Part shown: positions 48,561 to 57,289 of the stretch, piece by piece
Layout: each line of letters opens with the position of its first letter
How positions within the stretch are numbered: position 1 is the first letter of the stretch
Translations under genes and position numbers: made by a program
Origin: Brachypterus glaber
Lineage: Eukaryota; Arthropoda; Insecta; Coleoptera; Kateretidae
NCBI GenBank assembly: GCA_958510825.1
Contig: OY294046.1
Location: forward strand, 186,001 to 250,000
Reading direction: 5' to 3'
DNA length: 64,000 bases
Notes under the pieces: generated by a model
What the model was told of the DNA's origin: nothing
The model's input: only the letters and a program-made list of their open reading frames with translations
Databases searched by the model: none

Positions 48561-48867
48561 AGACATTTCTCTACTATAAAATATTGTCAGTAATTCAAAT
48601 TCAATAAATTTGTCTCCTGTCACATAACTCTCGAATGCAAATGAAGACTTTTGGGAGTAATCTACCCACGTCTCTTCTTCGCCGGCTCTTCTGCACAAGC
48701 AGCAGACCATGAAGAATTAAGATACAACTAAAGTGTTTTCGGTTTTCGATACAGAATGTGGCTACTGCACTTAAATTTATTCAAATGTGTTCATCCAAAA
48801 CAAAAAGTCCCTAACTGGCAGTAAACTGACATAAAACAGATGGTAATTTACTCAGTTTTGATTATTT

Positions 48868-49055
48868 TGTGGGAGAACTATCCGAACGGGTTAAGGCGTC
48901 GGCCAGCGATTATTCAGTTAATTAATAATTGAAATTTGGCAAAGGCGACAGGTAAAACAAAGAAACCTCTTTAAAAACTGCTTTGAAACTCAGTTAAAGC
49001 CGATTGTTCCCTCTACTACTAGCCTACTACTATTATTAAAGGTTAAAACTGCTTA
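48868..49055 (+). mobile_element. SINE with tRNA-Ser/Leu-like head, copy 3
   Basis: TATCCGAACGGGTTAAGGCG followed by TCGGCCAGCG is clearly the D-arm region of a class II tRNA (Ser/Leu). It is followed directly by the family body CAGTTAATTAATAATTGAAA and TTGGCAAAGGCG, so the head has lost its B box. Tail AAGCCGATTGTTCCCTCTAC. Confidence 0.65.
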
Positions 49056-50215
49056 AAACTTAGTCATATTGTAAACTCAAGAAATATCTTTAAACTGCCA
49101 ACCTCGAAAAAAATTACATATTATTTTTATTCTCAATTTTAACGCATTATTTTTATCGTGACGATCTAAAAAAAATTGCGTGCCTCTTTGCTTTACTAGA
49201 CTTGACTTTTTGCGTGCCTTGTACCTCGTCTCGTAAATTAGACTTGCCTAGCACACAAACAACTTTTACGTGCATGGTTCGCTTATTGTTTAGAACTCCA
49301 AAAAAGTCCAAACGATTGAGGTACATTCCATTTTCATTCCGCCAATATTGAATACAACAATTCTGTAATTTATCTTCCTGAAATGTAGCTCAAAGAGACT
49401 TTTAGACAGACAGGCTCGCGCAGTAGGTTTCTATGGAATCCAAAAACAGGCAATTTTGATCCTGACGTTTAAAATCGACCTTCCAAACTATAAACGACCA
49501 GTAGGTAGGGACCGTTTCCTATGAAAGAACATAAATTGTTTTTATTGGAATACTACAAATTTTATTGATAGTACGTGAAGTGGAATTTTAGCTGCAATGA
49601 CAGAGACGTTAAGTGGCCGTTTTCAATGATAATCACGCAATTATAAACGATTGCTTGTATCGAAATTATTTACTGTGGGTAAAATTTTTCTCTGTCTGGG
49701 TTATAAAATAATGAAGAAAACTTTTTTTTTAGGCTAGGGTTCTTACCATTCAAAAATACATAAAAAATTAAAAAAGAAGCAAAAAATTATGATTTATTAC
49801 GGTAATCAACTGATTTACTTAAATTTCTTCTTCTTCTTCTTCTTCAAAAAATGTTTATGGTTAAGGGTTCGTGCACAAATTACGTAAGATTTTTTTAAGA
49901 GATTTTCAGCCCCTATGTAACATGATTTACCTATACCCTAGATAGAAAGATATTTGGGACAGTCTCTAGTAGAGACTCTCCACATTCTAAAAATAAATTG
50001 GTTGACCTAGACAGGTTTGTAAAAAACCTCCATAGAAGCAATATGTAAGATATCATGAACCGACAAGTAATTTTCTGTAAAACTACAAAGTCTGTGTAAT
50101 TTTAAATAATTTTACATATTTTTGTAATTTTGTGTAATTTTGTGTAATTTTATATTATTTACAAAATTTTACCAGTCCTTTGCATTATTAAATGTAAATG
50201 TAAAATTTTTACAAT
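49055..50215. other. AT-rich intron block
   Basis: Holds a (TTC)n microsatellite at about 49827-49850 and a TTTTGTGTAATTTTGTGTAA-type run near 50125-50150. Nothing coding. Confidence 0.4.
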
Positions 50216-50217
50216 AA

Positions 50218-50510
50218 ATTAATAGTAGTTTATGATACAAGGACGAAAAATACTGTTTTTAGGGCGATTACGGTTGCTAACCTTAGTCTCCGAGCTCGGA
50301 GTCATAAACTATTTTTTATTCGATTGTTATTGTTAATAAATATATTTGTATTGTTGACAACAAGTTTGAGGTTAGAATTCAAACGTCAACAGTTTCAATA
50401 TCAATCAGCCAATAAATGTCGACTATTTTACTTTTGCGGTCTAGGACGAAAAATTAAACTTTTTCGTATTTACACACATGTAGTACATGTCATATACACA
50501 AATTCATGAA
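50218..50510. repeat. Dispersed repeat (TTATTATACAAGG...), copy 2
   Basis: ACAAGGACGAAAAATACTGT, TTTTAGGGCGATTACGG, CGAGCTCGGAG, ATTTTTTATTCGATTGTTAT. Parallels 51350-51487. Confidence 0.5.
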
Positions 50511-51253
50511 TTAGACAGTCAAGCTTAAAAAAATACTAAGGTACCTAATTTTAAATAATTTTACATTCATTTTTTACCGTGTAGTAAGTACTGCCCATTT
50601 GGAGTGCGAGTGAAAGTCATAAAAAATTGGGATCAGCAATACAAAAAGTGCTCCAAATCTAACCAACTTTATTGACAATTTTTTTGCAAGTCTGTGTTAT
50701 TATTATTATCATTATTATTGTTATGAATACAAATCTTGTTGTTGACAAAAAAACAATTTAACTGCTATTTTGGTTATAAAAGTTTTATTTTAGCGAATGC
50801 TAGAGTAATAATTCCATCTTATCAGTTATTTTTATTTTGAATTAAAATTTCTGAAATATCAAAATAATAAAATATTTTAGGGTTTATATTATTTTGCATG
50901 TCTGGCAGAATTTCCATAAACTGGTGTCATAAAAATATTTTATTTTATGAAATAGCTATTATATATCAAACTAACCCTCAAAGAATAAAAGCCCCGTTTT
51001 TTTTTCAGAGGCGCTTTTTAATCTGATAAGAAATTAGGGGAATATTATAATTAATGATTGTATAAAAATAAAAAAGTCGGCCCGAGGACAAATGTTTATA
51101 GAACTTTTGTTTTTTATTTCAGGTCTTAGGGGTCGATTTGTTTAAATTCTGAAACTTTATGGACGAATTACATTTTACTTTTAATGGTTAGTGGTACATT
51201 TAGATTAGACAAAGAAAAAAATTCTACAGAGGAGGAGTATAATTATTTGATAA

Positions 51254-51274
51254 TAATAATAATAATAATTATTA
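51254..51274. repeat. (TAA)n microsatellite
   Basis: Uninterrupted AATAATAATAATAATAAT run; a similar one lies near 9319-9335. Confidence 0.9.
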
Positions 51275-51349
51275 TGTTTTAATATAAAATTATGCATATT
51301 TTAGGTAAAAATAACATTTTAAATTATGTTTTAAGTTACATGAAGGTGA

Positions 51350-51487
51350 GATATTATACAAAGATGAAAAATACAGTTTTTAGGGCGAAGATTGCCATCC
51401 GAGCTCGGAAAGCGATGGTGGAAATACACTATTTTTTATTCGATTGTAATATATTAATAAATAGATTTATAGTTTTGACAAAAAATT
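51350..51487. repeat. Dispersed repeat (TTATTATACAAGG...), copy 3, cut by gap
   Basis: ACAAAGATGAAAAATACAGT, TTTTAGGGCGAAGATTGCC, CGAGCTCGGAAAG, ATTTTTTATTCGATTGTAAT, then the N run. Confidence 0.5.
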
Positions 51488-51687
51488 NNNNNNNNNNNNN
51501 NNNNNNNNNNNNNNNNNNNNNNNNNNNNNNNNNNNNNNNNNNNNNNNNNNNNNNNNNNNNNNNNNNNNNNNNNNNNNNNNNNNNNNNNNNNNNNNNNNNN
51601 NNNNNNNNNNNNNNNNNNNNNNNNNNNNNNNNNNNNNNNNNNNNNNNNNNNNNNNNNNNNNNNNNNNNNNNNNNNNNNNNNNNNNNN
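51488..51687. other. Assembly gap (200 N)
   Basis: Exactly 200 N. It interrupts a repeat copy also present near 50218 and 2404, so the gap was probably caused by a repeat. Confidence 0.99.
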
Positions 51688-52054
51688 CCCACGGCAAAAA
51701 AAAATCCAAGTCTTTATATTAATGCATTGGATTAAAAGTATTACAAGATTTGGTTTGGTGATCACAATTTTACGAAAATTTAACAATTAATGACATTTGA
51801 TGTTTGGTTGGACTATTTCACATGTACATGAAATAATCTATCAAAATCAAAATGAAATTTTCTGCCAGGGGTAAAGATTTCGGAGGTGGAAATAGTCGCC
51901 AAATTAGGTATTAGTCATTAATTTTTTCAGAGACAAAAAGACTTTAGTTTTCGGCAAATCTTACGTTACACTTCCCACGGCAAAAACACATATGTCCAAA
52001 ACCACACGTGTGTACATGTATGCATGTGTACTGTAATGGGAAGAAGTCATCAGC

Positions 52055-52330
52055 CAGGATTATGATTTCAAGAGAATCAAGAATTCTTATCTTGTCTTTT
52101 GAGAAAAATCAAGACAAAAGTTTAATTTAAAAAATCAAGACAAGACGAGACTCACGTTGTAGAAAGTCAAGACTTGATCAAAAATTAAATCGAGACTTGT
52201 TTAAAATATTTGTACTTATCATTCATTCTCGCAAGACGACACAAGAAATTAATCATCGAGAAATGGCCAAGACATATTTTTCGTCTCGAGAATCGTGTAT
52301 CGACAATCGAGACTAGAAGTTACGTTTCTA
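52055..52330. repeat. GAGACGAGAC-type dispersed repeat, copy 4
   Basis: Longest copy: ATCAAGAATTCTTATCTTGT, AATCAAGACAAGACGAGACT, TTCTCGCAAGACGACACAAG, AAATGGCCAAGACATATT. No coding capacity. Confidence 0.5.
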
Positions 52331-52385
52331 GGCTCTTGTAAAACTCTAACAAGGATATATTAGACGCCATAAATATAAGATATTT

Positions 52386-52910
52386 TTTCTATTTTGCGAC
52401 TCTTATAAGCTCATAATCACACGCATTTTGCGTGTTCTTATAGGCCCATAAGAGGTCTGTACTTTTTGTTCTTTTGGGTTGGCAACAGACCTGGCCTATC
52501 GCTTGACGTTTTCCGTGCAAATGTCAATGTCGCTTTAAAGTTGAATTTTCTACAAAATTTTGTGTTTAGGTTATTTTTACCATGTTAAAATTGTGGCTTG
52601 GTTAATTGCAGTATAAAAGAGAAGAGATGACTATAAAATATATCATAATATCATTTGTTCTTAGAATTTTAAACATGGTGTAAACTGTAATGCCAACCTA
52701 AAACAAAAATCGTTAAATCAGTCATCAATTTAAATGTAAGTTTTTTAAATTTTAGAGCAAAATAAAAAAAATTGTATAAAGCACTCGTTTCATAACACGT
52801 TTTTAGAGCACTAGTACTTTAGAAAACTCGCCGCAAGCGGCTCGTTTTCTAAACTTGTACTCGTGCGCTAAAAACGTATGTTATGAAACTAGTACTTTAA
52901 TATACTATTA
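52386..52910 (+). mobile_element. TCTATTTTGCGAC hairpin element, copy 4
   Basis: The most complete copy: TCTATTTTGCGACTCTTATA start, GTTGGCAACAGACCTGGCC body, and both stems of the terminal hairpin, ending GAAACTAGTACTTTAATATA. Confidence 0.7.
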
Positions 52911-52914
52911 ATTA

Positions 52915-53780
52915 CGCCCCTGTCTCACATTAATCTGTTTCAAATGTAAACATTCTACTATATCTCTGGCTTCTACATCCAAAAATATTATTTTTATTTT
53001 TTTTTTTATAATTTTTATAGGAAATTATTCTTTTGATAGCAGTGGTATTTTTGTATTTTTTTATATTTTAAGGACATGTATTAAAACGCTAACTTTGTGG
53101 ATGTACAATAATACACGTCACACACGCCTTTTCGAACAAATTGCCTACGTCACAACACGTAAGGTAAATAGATATCCTCTTTACCTACAGGTAGTGTTGC
53201 ACGCATCAGCATCACGCAATTTCGCGTTTTCGGTGCAACAATAGGTCAGTAATTCACTAATTTACAGTTTTAATGGCAATGAAAAAGAATTTCATGGATG
53301 AAAACAAAAGCTTTGTTTTTTAGAAAAAGTACATTTCTAACCTAATAGGAAAATTCTAAAGTGGGTACCTACTCTTTCTAGGCTTTCTGGCAAAATGAGG
53401 ACTTTTTACAAAATAATATATCAAATTCAAATCGAATTAAATTGAAATTTCATTTTACCTGTGATTGAAATTTCACAAGCGTCAAAATTTGACATCTAGA
53501 CAAAAATGTAAAAAATATATCGAAGTATATTAAAATGTTTATATATCGGAAAGTAATAGTCGAAACGATAAAAATGACCAGATATGTTTTTGTAAGGAAT
53601 TAAACATTATTTTTATCTGTGTAAAAATTTTCTTCCTACTCTAAATAAAATAGATAGAAATAGATATCGATAAAAATTATAGTTTTTGTCAGTTTTGCCC
53701 CCTTTCCCTGTCAATATTAACCATATTTGATGTGGCGAAAATAACAAATGTGCTGAATCGATATTCTAAACAAAAGCCAT
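52915..53780. other. Intron block, nothing recognised
   Basis: AT-rich. A GC-richer patch at 53110-53240 has no frame or repeat partner. Confidence 0.35.
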
Positions 53781-53784
53781 TTTT

Positions 53785-53930
53785 ACACAGTCGACCGTGT
53801 AGACCTAAAGTGACACGGAATCGTATTAAAATGTGTAAAATTTTGTAAATTTGACGAAAACCGGTGTTTAAATTACACATTTTACAAGACTTCGTGTCAA
53901 TTCAGGTACACACGATCGACTGTTTATTTT
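53785..53930. mobile_element. Fold-back repeat with CAGTCGACTG-type ends, copy 2
   Basis: TACACAGTCGACCGTGTAGA...GTGACACGGAATCG and CTTCGTGTCAATTCAGGTAC...ACGATCGACTGT are imperfect inverted arms. More complete than the copy at 48298. Confidence 0.6.
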
Positions 53931-54189
53931 TTTTTTCCATCATCTTTGTGCAGTATAAAAAGTTATATCGTTCTTATTTACTTTTTAACAAGTATTCCAT
54001 TTCAACCAAGGGTATAAAAGAGCGCTTTTCTAACCTGTTTAGGCTTTAGATTTTAAATCGTAGATCGCGCTCCATGTCATTATGAGAGTAACATAACCAA
54101 ACATTATTTTAAAATTTAAATGCAATTATTATGGCAATATTTTATGTTTTATATGATTATAAATAATAGTAGTTTTCGTAACGAGTAAG

Positions 54190-54280
54190 CGGCTTTAGTC
54201 CTTAGTGCACGAGAATGAAGTTTTTTTGACGACGCGAAGCGAAGTCAAAAAATCATTCGAGTGGACTAAGGACTTGTCGC
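54190..54280. repeat. Hairpin
   Basis: TAGTCCTTAGT pairs with ACTAAGGACT, and GAATGAAGTTTTTTTGAC with GTCAAAAAATCATTC. Single copy here; it resembles the terminal hairpins of the TCTATTTTGCGAC family in layout but not in sequence. Confidence 0.7.
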
Positions 54281-55049
54281 AAACGAACAACATTTTTCGT
54301 TCGATCTACAGTCTAGACTCTTTAAAAATGTATATTTTAAAGAATTACCTGTGTTTAATTTTGACATTTCAAAATTTTATAAACGTCAAATGACTTTTAT
54401 CAAAACGAAAGCACTGTGTACTCGTTTGGATAAATGAGTGTGCATAGTTGTCATTTCATTCAAATACGCACTATGTACTCGTGCGATAGAAATATATCCT
54501 AACGAGGATATATAGTGAACATGCATTTTTCTTTATTTCGTGTACACTAGGTCGTACGAAAAATACTGTTCTAACCACATAAGATAATGACATTTCCAAC
54601 TCTCGAGATACTATTTAGGCTTAGGCTGCGCTTCGGTTTTCATTATCGTTTGAAAAAATGTCTGTTTTTCTTATAGTTTTTTATAAAAACGATCGGACTT
54701 TTTAGATAATTTCTCCATAAGGTACGTATTTATAACTTTTTACCTTCGGCTGTAATTTTTTCATTTTTTAACTGTGATCAGCAAGTTACTGCACCAAACG
54801 CATCTATCACATTACAATATCCACGCAAGAGGTGTTTGCGTCAATTAACAGGCAATTAGGCAACAATGTGCTCATTTTGCAATAACTAGTGCATATGGCT
54901 TTTCTAAGACCATCTACATACGGTTAATTGGTGCATAGTGCATAATTGTTACGCTATCGATTTTTTAATGTTATTGACAGCAAACATGAGCCTGTTCAAC
55001 ATAGCAAGAGGTAATTATAAAAATCAATTAAAAATTTACTAGTTAATAG

Positions 55050-55602
55050 CAGGCGCGTAGATAAGATTTTTTCTTTGGGGGGGGGGGGAGGTGCTAGAAT
55101 GTATATTAAATTTGGCGCCCACTTTGGCGCCCCTACCGAAAAAAAGCTTTGTCGCTGAACGTTTCTAAAAATTTTGGCCCTACCAAAACAAACAAAAACA
55201 CCCTTCGAAAAGAAAAAAAGCTTTTTCCTGAGCGTTTCTACAAAAATTGGCACCCTTATCAAAACAAAAAAATCACCCTTAAAAAAAAAGCTTTGTCCCT
55301 CCTGAGCGTTTCTACAAAATTTGGCGTTCCAAAAAATCATCCGCCGAAGTTTTGTCCCTGAGCGTTTCTCTTCAAAACAAAAATTGGCGCCCCTATCAAA
55401 ACAAAACAGAAAATCACCCTCCGAAAAAAAAAGCTTTGTCCCTGAGCGGTTCTAAAAAATTCGGCGCCCCTACCCAAACAAAGAAAACACCCGATGTTTT
55501 TTTTTATTTGTTATTTAAAATAACAAAAATACAAAAAAACAAATGAAGATTCTTGGGGGGGTATATACCCCCTCCACCACCTCCGCCATATCTACGCGCC
55601 TG
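55050..55602. mobile_element. hAT-superfamily MITE with 8-bp target duplication
   Basis: 553 bp bounded by the 14-bp inverted repeats CAGGCGCGTAGATA / TATCTACGCGCCTG and flanked by a perfect 8-bp direct repeat GTTAATAG (55042-55049, 55603-55610). CAGG-type ends with an 8-bp duplication define hAT. No transposase. The inside is five degenerate tandem units built on CCTGAGCGTTTCTACAAAA and TTGGCGCCCCTA, so every frame seen here (for example 55340-54996 minus) is repeat noise. Confidence 0.9.
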
Positions 55603-55634
55603 GTTAATAGGGGATTTTGAATTCATAAAAAACA

Positions 55635-56271
55635 ATCTAAAACGGGTACCCTTACTAGACTTTTGAACTAGTTGAGATATCGACTTCAAATTTAAAACAC
55701 TTTAATAACTAAACTATCTTTTGGCATATATTCGATATTTTGAGTTTTTAAAATTTCGTCAGGGGGGGGGGCAAAGGGGGGTATTCTTTCAAACAGAAAG
55801 TGACCCCCTTTCTGTGATAAAGCATTTTAAAGCAAATAATATTCTCTATTTGATTATATATTTTTAAAATTTTAAAACATTTTTTTAGGGTATTCATTTT
55901 TATTTTTTTTTGTAAAATTAATTTATATCACATAAAATTAGTTTAAAAGTATAATTGACATATAAATATAAATTTTTATCATGAAATAAACCATTTTTCA
56001 GAAACTGTTTGATTTTTTTAAAGAAATTTTGATGAAAATTCCCATTTTTAACCCTATTTTATAACCCCAAAAATTATTTCGAAAAAGATAAATATATATG
56101 TGGTCAAATTTTTTTAAAAATGCTTCCCATAGCCCTCTGTCCACATGTTAAAAGTTAAAAATATATCCAAAAAGATAGTTTAAGTTTTCTTATTTTCGAG
56201 TTATAAATTTGAAGTCGATATCTCAACTCGTTCAAAAGTTAAGAGGGGGTAACTTTTGGCCGCACACTATA
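55635..56271. mobile_element. Tc1/mariner-like MITE, copy 2
   Basis: The right end AGTGTGCGGCCAAAAGTTAC (as complement) is of Tc1 type. Inverted arms ACTAGTTGAGATATCGACTT and AAGTCGATATCTCAACTCGT, with AACTATCTTTTGGC / CCAAAAAGATAGTT inside. The interior has G runs (GTCAGGGGGGGGGGC). No transposase ORF. Confidence 0.65.
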
Positions 56272-56343
56272 TAAATACCTAATGAAATGGTAAAAAAAGT
56301 TTCAATATGCTTTGAAAGTTCCGTTGTATTTTTTATTCTTATT

Positions 56344-56494
56344 TAAGGCATATCCAGAAGCTTGCATAAGAACATAAAACATAAGAATGCGATGCCGTGA
56401 TTGGCTTACAACATACATGGAGGCACATCAAGCTAATCACGGTATCGCATTGTTAAGTTTTATGTTCTTATGCTAGCCTGTGAATAGGCACTTA
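56344..56494. mobile_element. 150-bp fold-back MITE (GCATAAGAACATAAAACATA), copy 2
   Basis: Inverse of 35912-36062. It sits only about 50 bp inside intron 1 from the ss exon 1 donor (56545). The stem would bring the pre-mRNA fold close to the 5' splice site. Confidence 0.8.
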
Positions 56495-56545
56495 GTTAGC
56501 TCACTATGTTTAAGGTCTTAAGTTGGGTGCCAAATTGTAGCATAC

Positions 56546-56601
56546 CTTTTTCCATTCCGCCGCCGGCGCTTGGTGGCATACACAGTGCCAAGTTGGTTCA
56601 T
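56546..56601 (-). CDS. ss: spineless / aryl hydrocarbon receptor, coding exon 1
   Basis: First coding exon of the bHLH-PAS transcription factor spineless (insect Ahr), which dimerises with Tango/ARNT and acts in antennal, leg and photoreceptor identity. The minus strand reads MNQLGTVYATKRRRRNGK plus AG of a split codon, the conserved arthropod N-terminus; the vertebrate AHR counterpart is a short exon ending in a basic KRRKP-like stretch. ATG is at 56601-56599. It is the only in-frame ATG, since the open frame upstream to 56865 has no other. The donor is AAAAG|GTATGC at 56545. Joining to the acceptor at 6900 gives AG|T (Ser) and continues LKPTPKDG as in insect homologues. The KRRRR cluster (residues 11-15) is the first half of the bipartite nuclear signal known in AHR. 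The exon call rests on recognised homology, phase and splice sites. The order of insect is not resolved. Confidence 0.93.
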
Positions 56602-56647
56602 GACGCTGGGCGCCACTACGGGGGAGGGCGCCAAAACCCCAGCGCCT

Positions 56648-56710
56648 TCACCTGCAAACGAAACGGCGCCTTCTGCGTGTAGCAAAACTCCCCCAGGACC
56701 TGGTGGACAT
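56648..56710 (-). promoter_or_regulatory. uORF 3 in spineless leader (20 aa)
   Basis: ATG at 56710 (C at -3, weaker context) opens MSTRSWGSF and continues to TGA at 56648. In this unit the TAG that ends uORF 2 after TRS has become TGG (Trp), so the frame reads on for 15 more residues. It ends 46 nt before the ss start codon and does not overlap it. Confidence 0.5.
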
Positions 56711-56822
56711 TGGCTTTGGACGGGGTGTAAGAAATCCGTTTTGACGATGAAAGAGTCACTCACTAACTTATTAACTCGAGATTCTAGAGGTACTAGAAAG
56801 TCGTTTAAATGTCCCTGCGCCA

Positions 56823-56840
56823 CTACGACCTGGTGTACAT
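56823..56840 (-). promoter_or_regulatory. uORF 2 in spineless leader (5 aa)
   Basis: ATG at 56840 with A at -3 opens MYTRS and stops at TAG 56823. It is the middle repeat unit. The short length and strong start context would favour termination and reinitiation if the leader is transcribed as predicted. Confidence 0.5.
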
Positions 56841-56913
56841 TGTTGAATATGTAGGAGTCACCCACTAACTTTATGACTACGGGTTCTAGAGTCGTTTAAC
56901 CGTTCTCGCGTCA

Positions 56914-56943
56914 CTAGGACCTGGTGCAGCACCAGGAGAACAT
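56914..56943 (-). promoter_or_regulatory. uORF 1 in spineless leader (9 aa)
   Basis: ATG at 56943 with G at -3 opens MFSWCCTRS and stops at TAG 56914. It lies in the repeat unit nearest the promoter. Its C-terminal TRS-stop matches that of uORF 2, so the reading frame was duplicated together with the repeat. Confidence 0.5.
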
Positions 56944-57099
56944 TTCCTTTGGAAGGGGTGTAAGAAATCCGTTTTGAGTATAGGAGTCACTAACTTTATA
57001 ATTCGGGGTACCAGAGGCACTAGAAAATCGTTCTCGTCACAAAAACCGAGGTAACCGCTTTCGTAACGTCCGTGAACCTCCGCACGAGGATACTGTTGT

Positions 57100-57235
57100 G
57101 TACTGACGGGGAAAAACGACCGCGCCGGTGCGGATCCCCACCACCTGGGGATCCCCCACCACCTGGGGCATGGCGCCAAGGCAGGCCCGGCCCATTGGCG
57201 AATGAGGTGACGTCACAACATGGCTTCGCGTGCAG
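57100..57235 (-). promoter_or_regulatory. Predicted spineless promoter: Inr, E-boxes, CCAAT box, CRE, AHR-type site
   Basis: Reading the minus strand, an initiator-like TCAGT lies at 57106-57102 (A+1 at 57104), with a 4/5 DPE-like GTTCA at +28 to +32. Two CACCTG-type E-boxes lie at 57142-57147 and 57160-57165 in an 18-bp spaced duplicate (plus strand CCACCTGGGG). An inverted CCAAT box lies at 57194-57198 (about -92). A perfect palindromic CRE, TGACGTCA, lies at 57208-57215 (about -108). On the plus strand TCGCGTG at 57226-57232 fits the AHR/ARNT xenobiotic response core TNGCGTG. The cluster sits in the GC-rich island next to ss exon 1. The motifs are seen; function and start site are inferred. 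Confidence 0.55.
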
Positions 57236-57289
57236 GGGGGGTTCGTTAATCTGTATGCAAAAATTTCTGTTTAGCCAACGCACATTGTC

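Larger units (their letters stand above)
6900..56545 (-). other. ss: First coding intron of spineless, about 49.6 kb
   Basis: Inferred from the matching phases and splice sites of the two ss exons: donor GTATGC at 56545, acceptor TTTTCTTTTCAG ending at 6900. It contains one nested protein-coding gene (ZIP zinc transporter, 17520-16162), two 200-N assembly gaps and dozens of short non-autonomous repeats, itemised separately. The exon junction falls where vertebrate AHR also has its exon 1/exon 2 boundary, between the N-terminal basic cluster and the bHLH basic region, so the intron position looks ancient. Confidence 0.88.
56699..57046. repeat. Three-unit degenerate tandem repeat in the spineless leader
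   Basis: Units begin at 56699, 56829 and 56920. Units 1 and 3 share GGGGTGTAAGAAATCCGTTT (starting near 56737 and 56957), followed by a GAGTCACT...CTAACTTAT block and an ACTAGAAA(G/A)TCGTT block. Unit 2 has lost roughly 40 bp including the first block but keeps GTAGGAGTCACCCACTAACT and GGGTTCTAGAGTCGTTTAA. The divergence says the duplication is not recent. I saw no copy elsewhere in the window. Confidence 0.8.
56602..57104 (-). promoter_or_regulatory. ss: Predicted 5' leader (5' UTR) of spineless exon 1
   Basis: Between the initiator-like site at 57104 and the start codon at 56601 there are about 500 nt, visibly richer in G+C and CpG than the flanks. The leader is built largely from three degenerate tandem units, 130, 91 and about 127 bp, each starting at a CCTGGTG box on the plus strand (56699, 56829, 56920). 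Exactly three ATGs occur on the transcribed strand in this interval, one per unit, each with its own stop before the ss start. The transcript start is inferred from the core-promoter motif only, so the leader length is provisional and an upstream non-coding exon cannot be excluded. Confidence 0.6.

Noticed and set aside
56602..56865. N-terminally extended ss protein using the open frame upstream of the ATG
   Set aside because: The frame has no ATG upstream of 56601 (it opens at a GTG codon), the extension is low-complexity repeat-derived sequence, and the conserved family start is MxQLGTVYATKRRRRNGK.
57020..57283. GC-rich frames on both strands upstream of exon 1 (for example 57072-57323 plus, 57283-57020 minus)
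   Set aside because: They are stop-poor because the promoter island is GC-rich. No domain, and the strands shadow each other.
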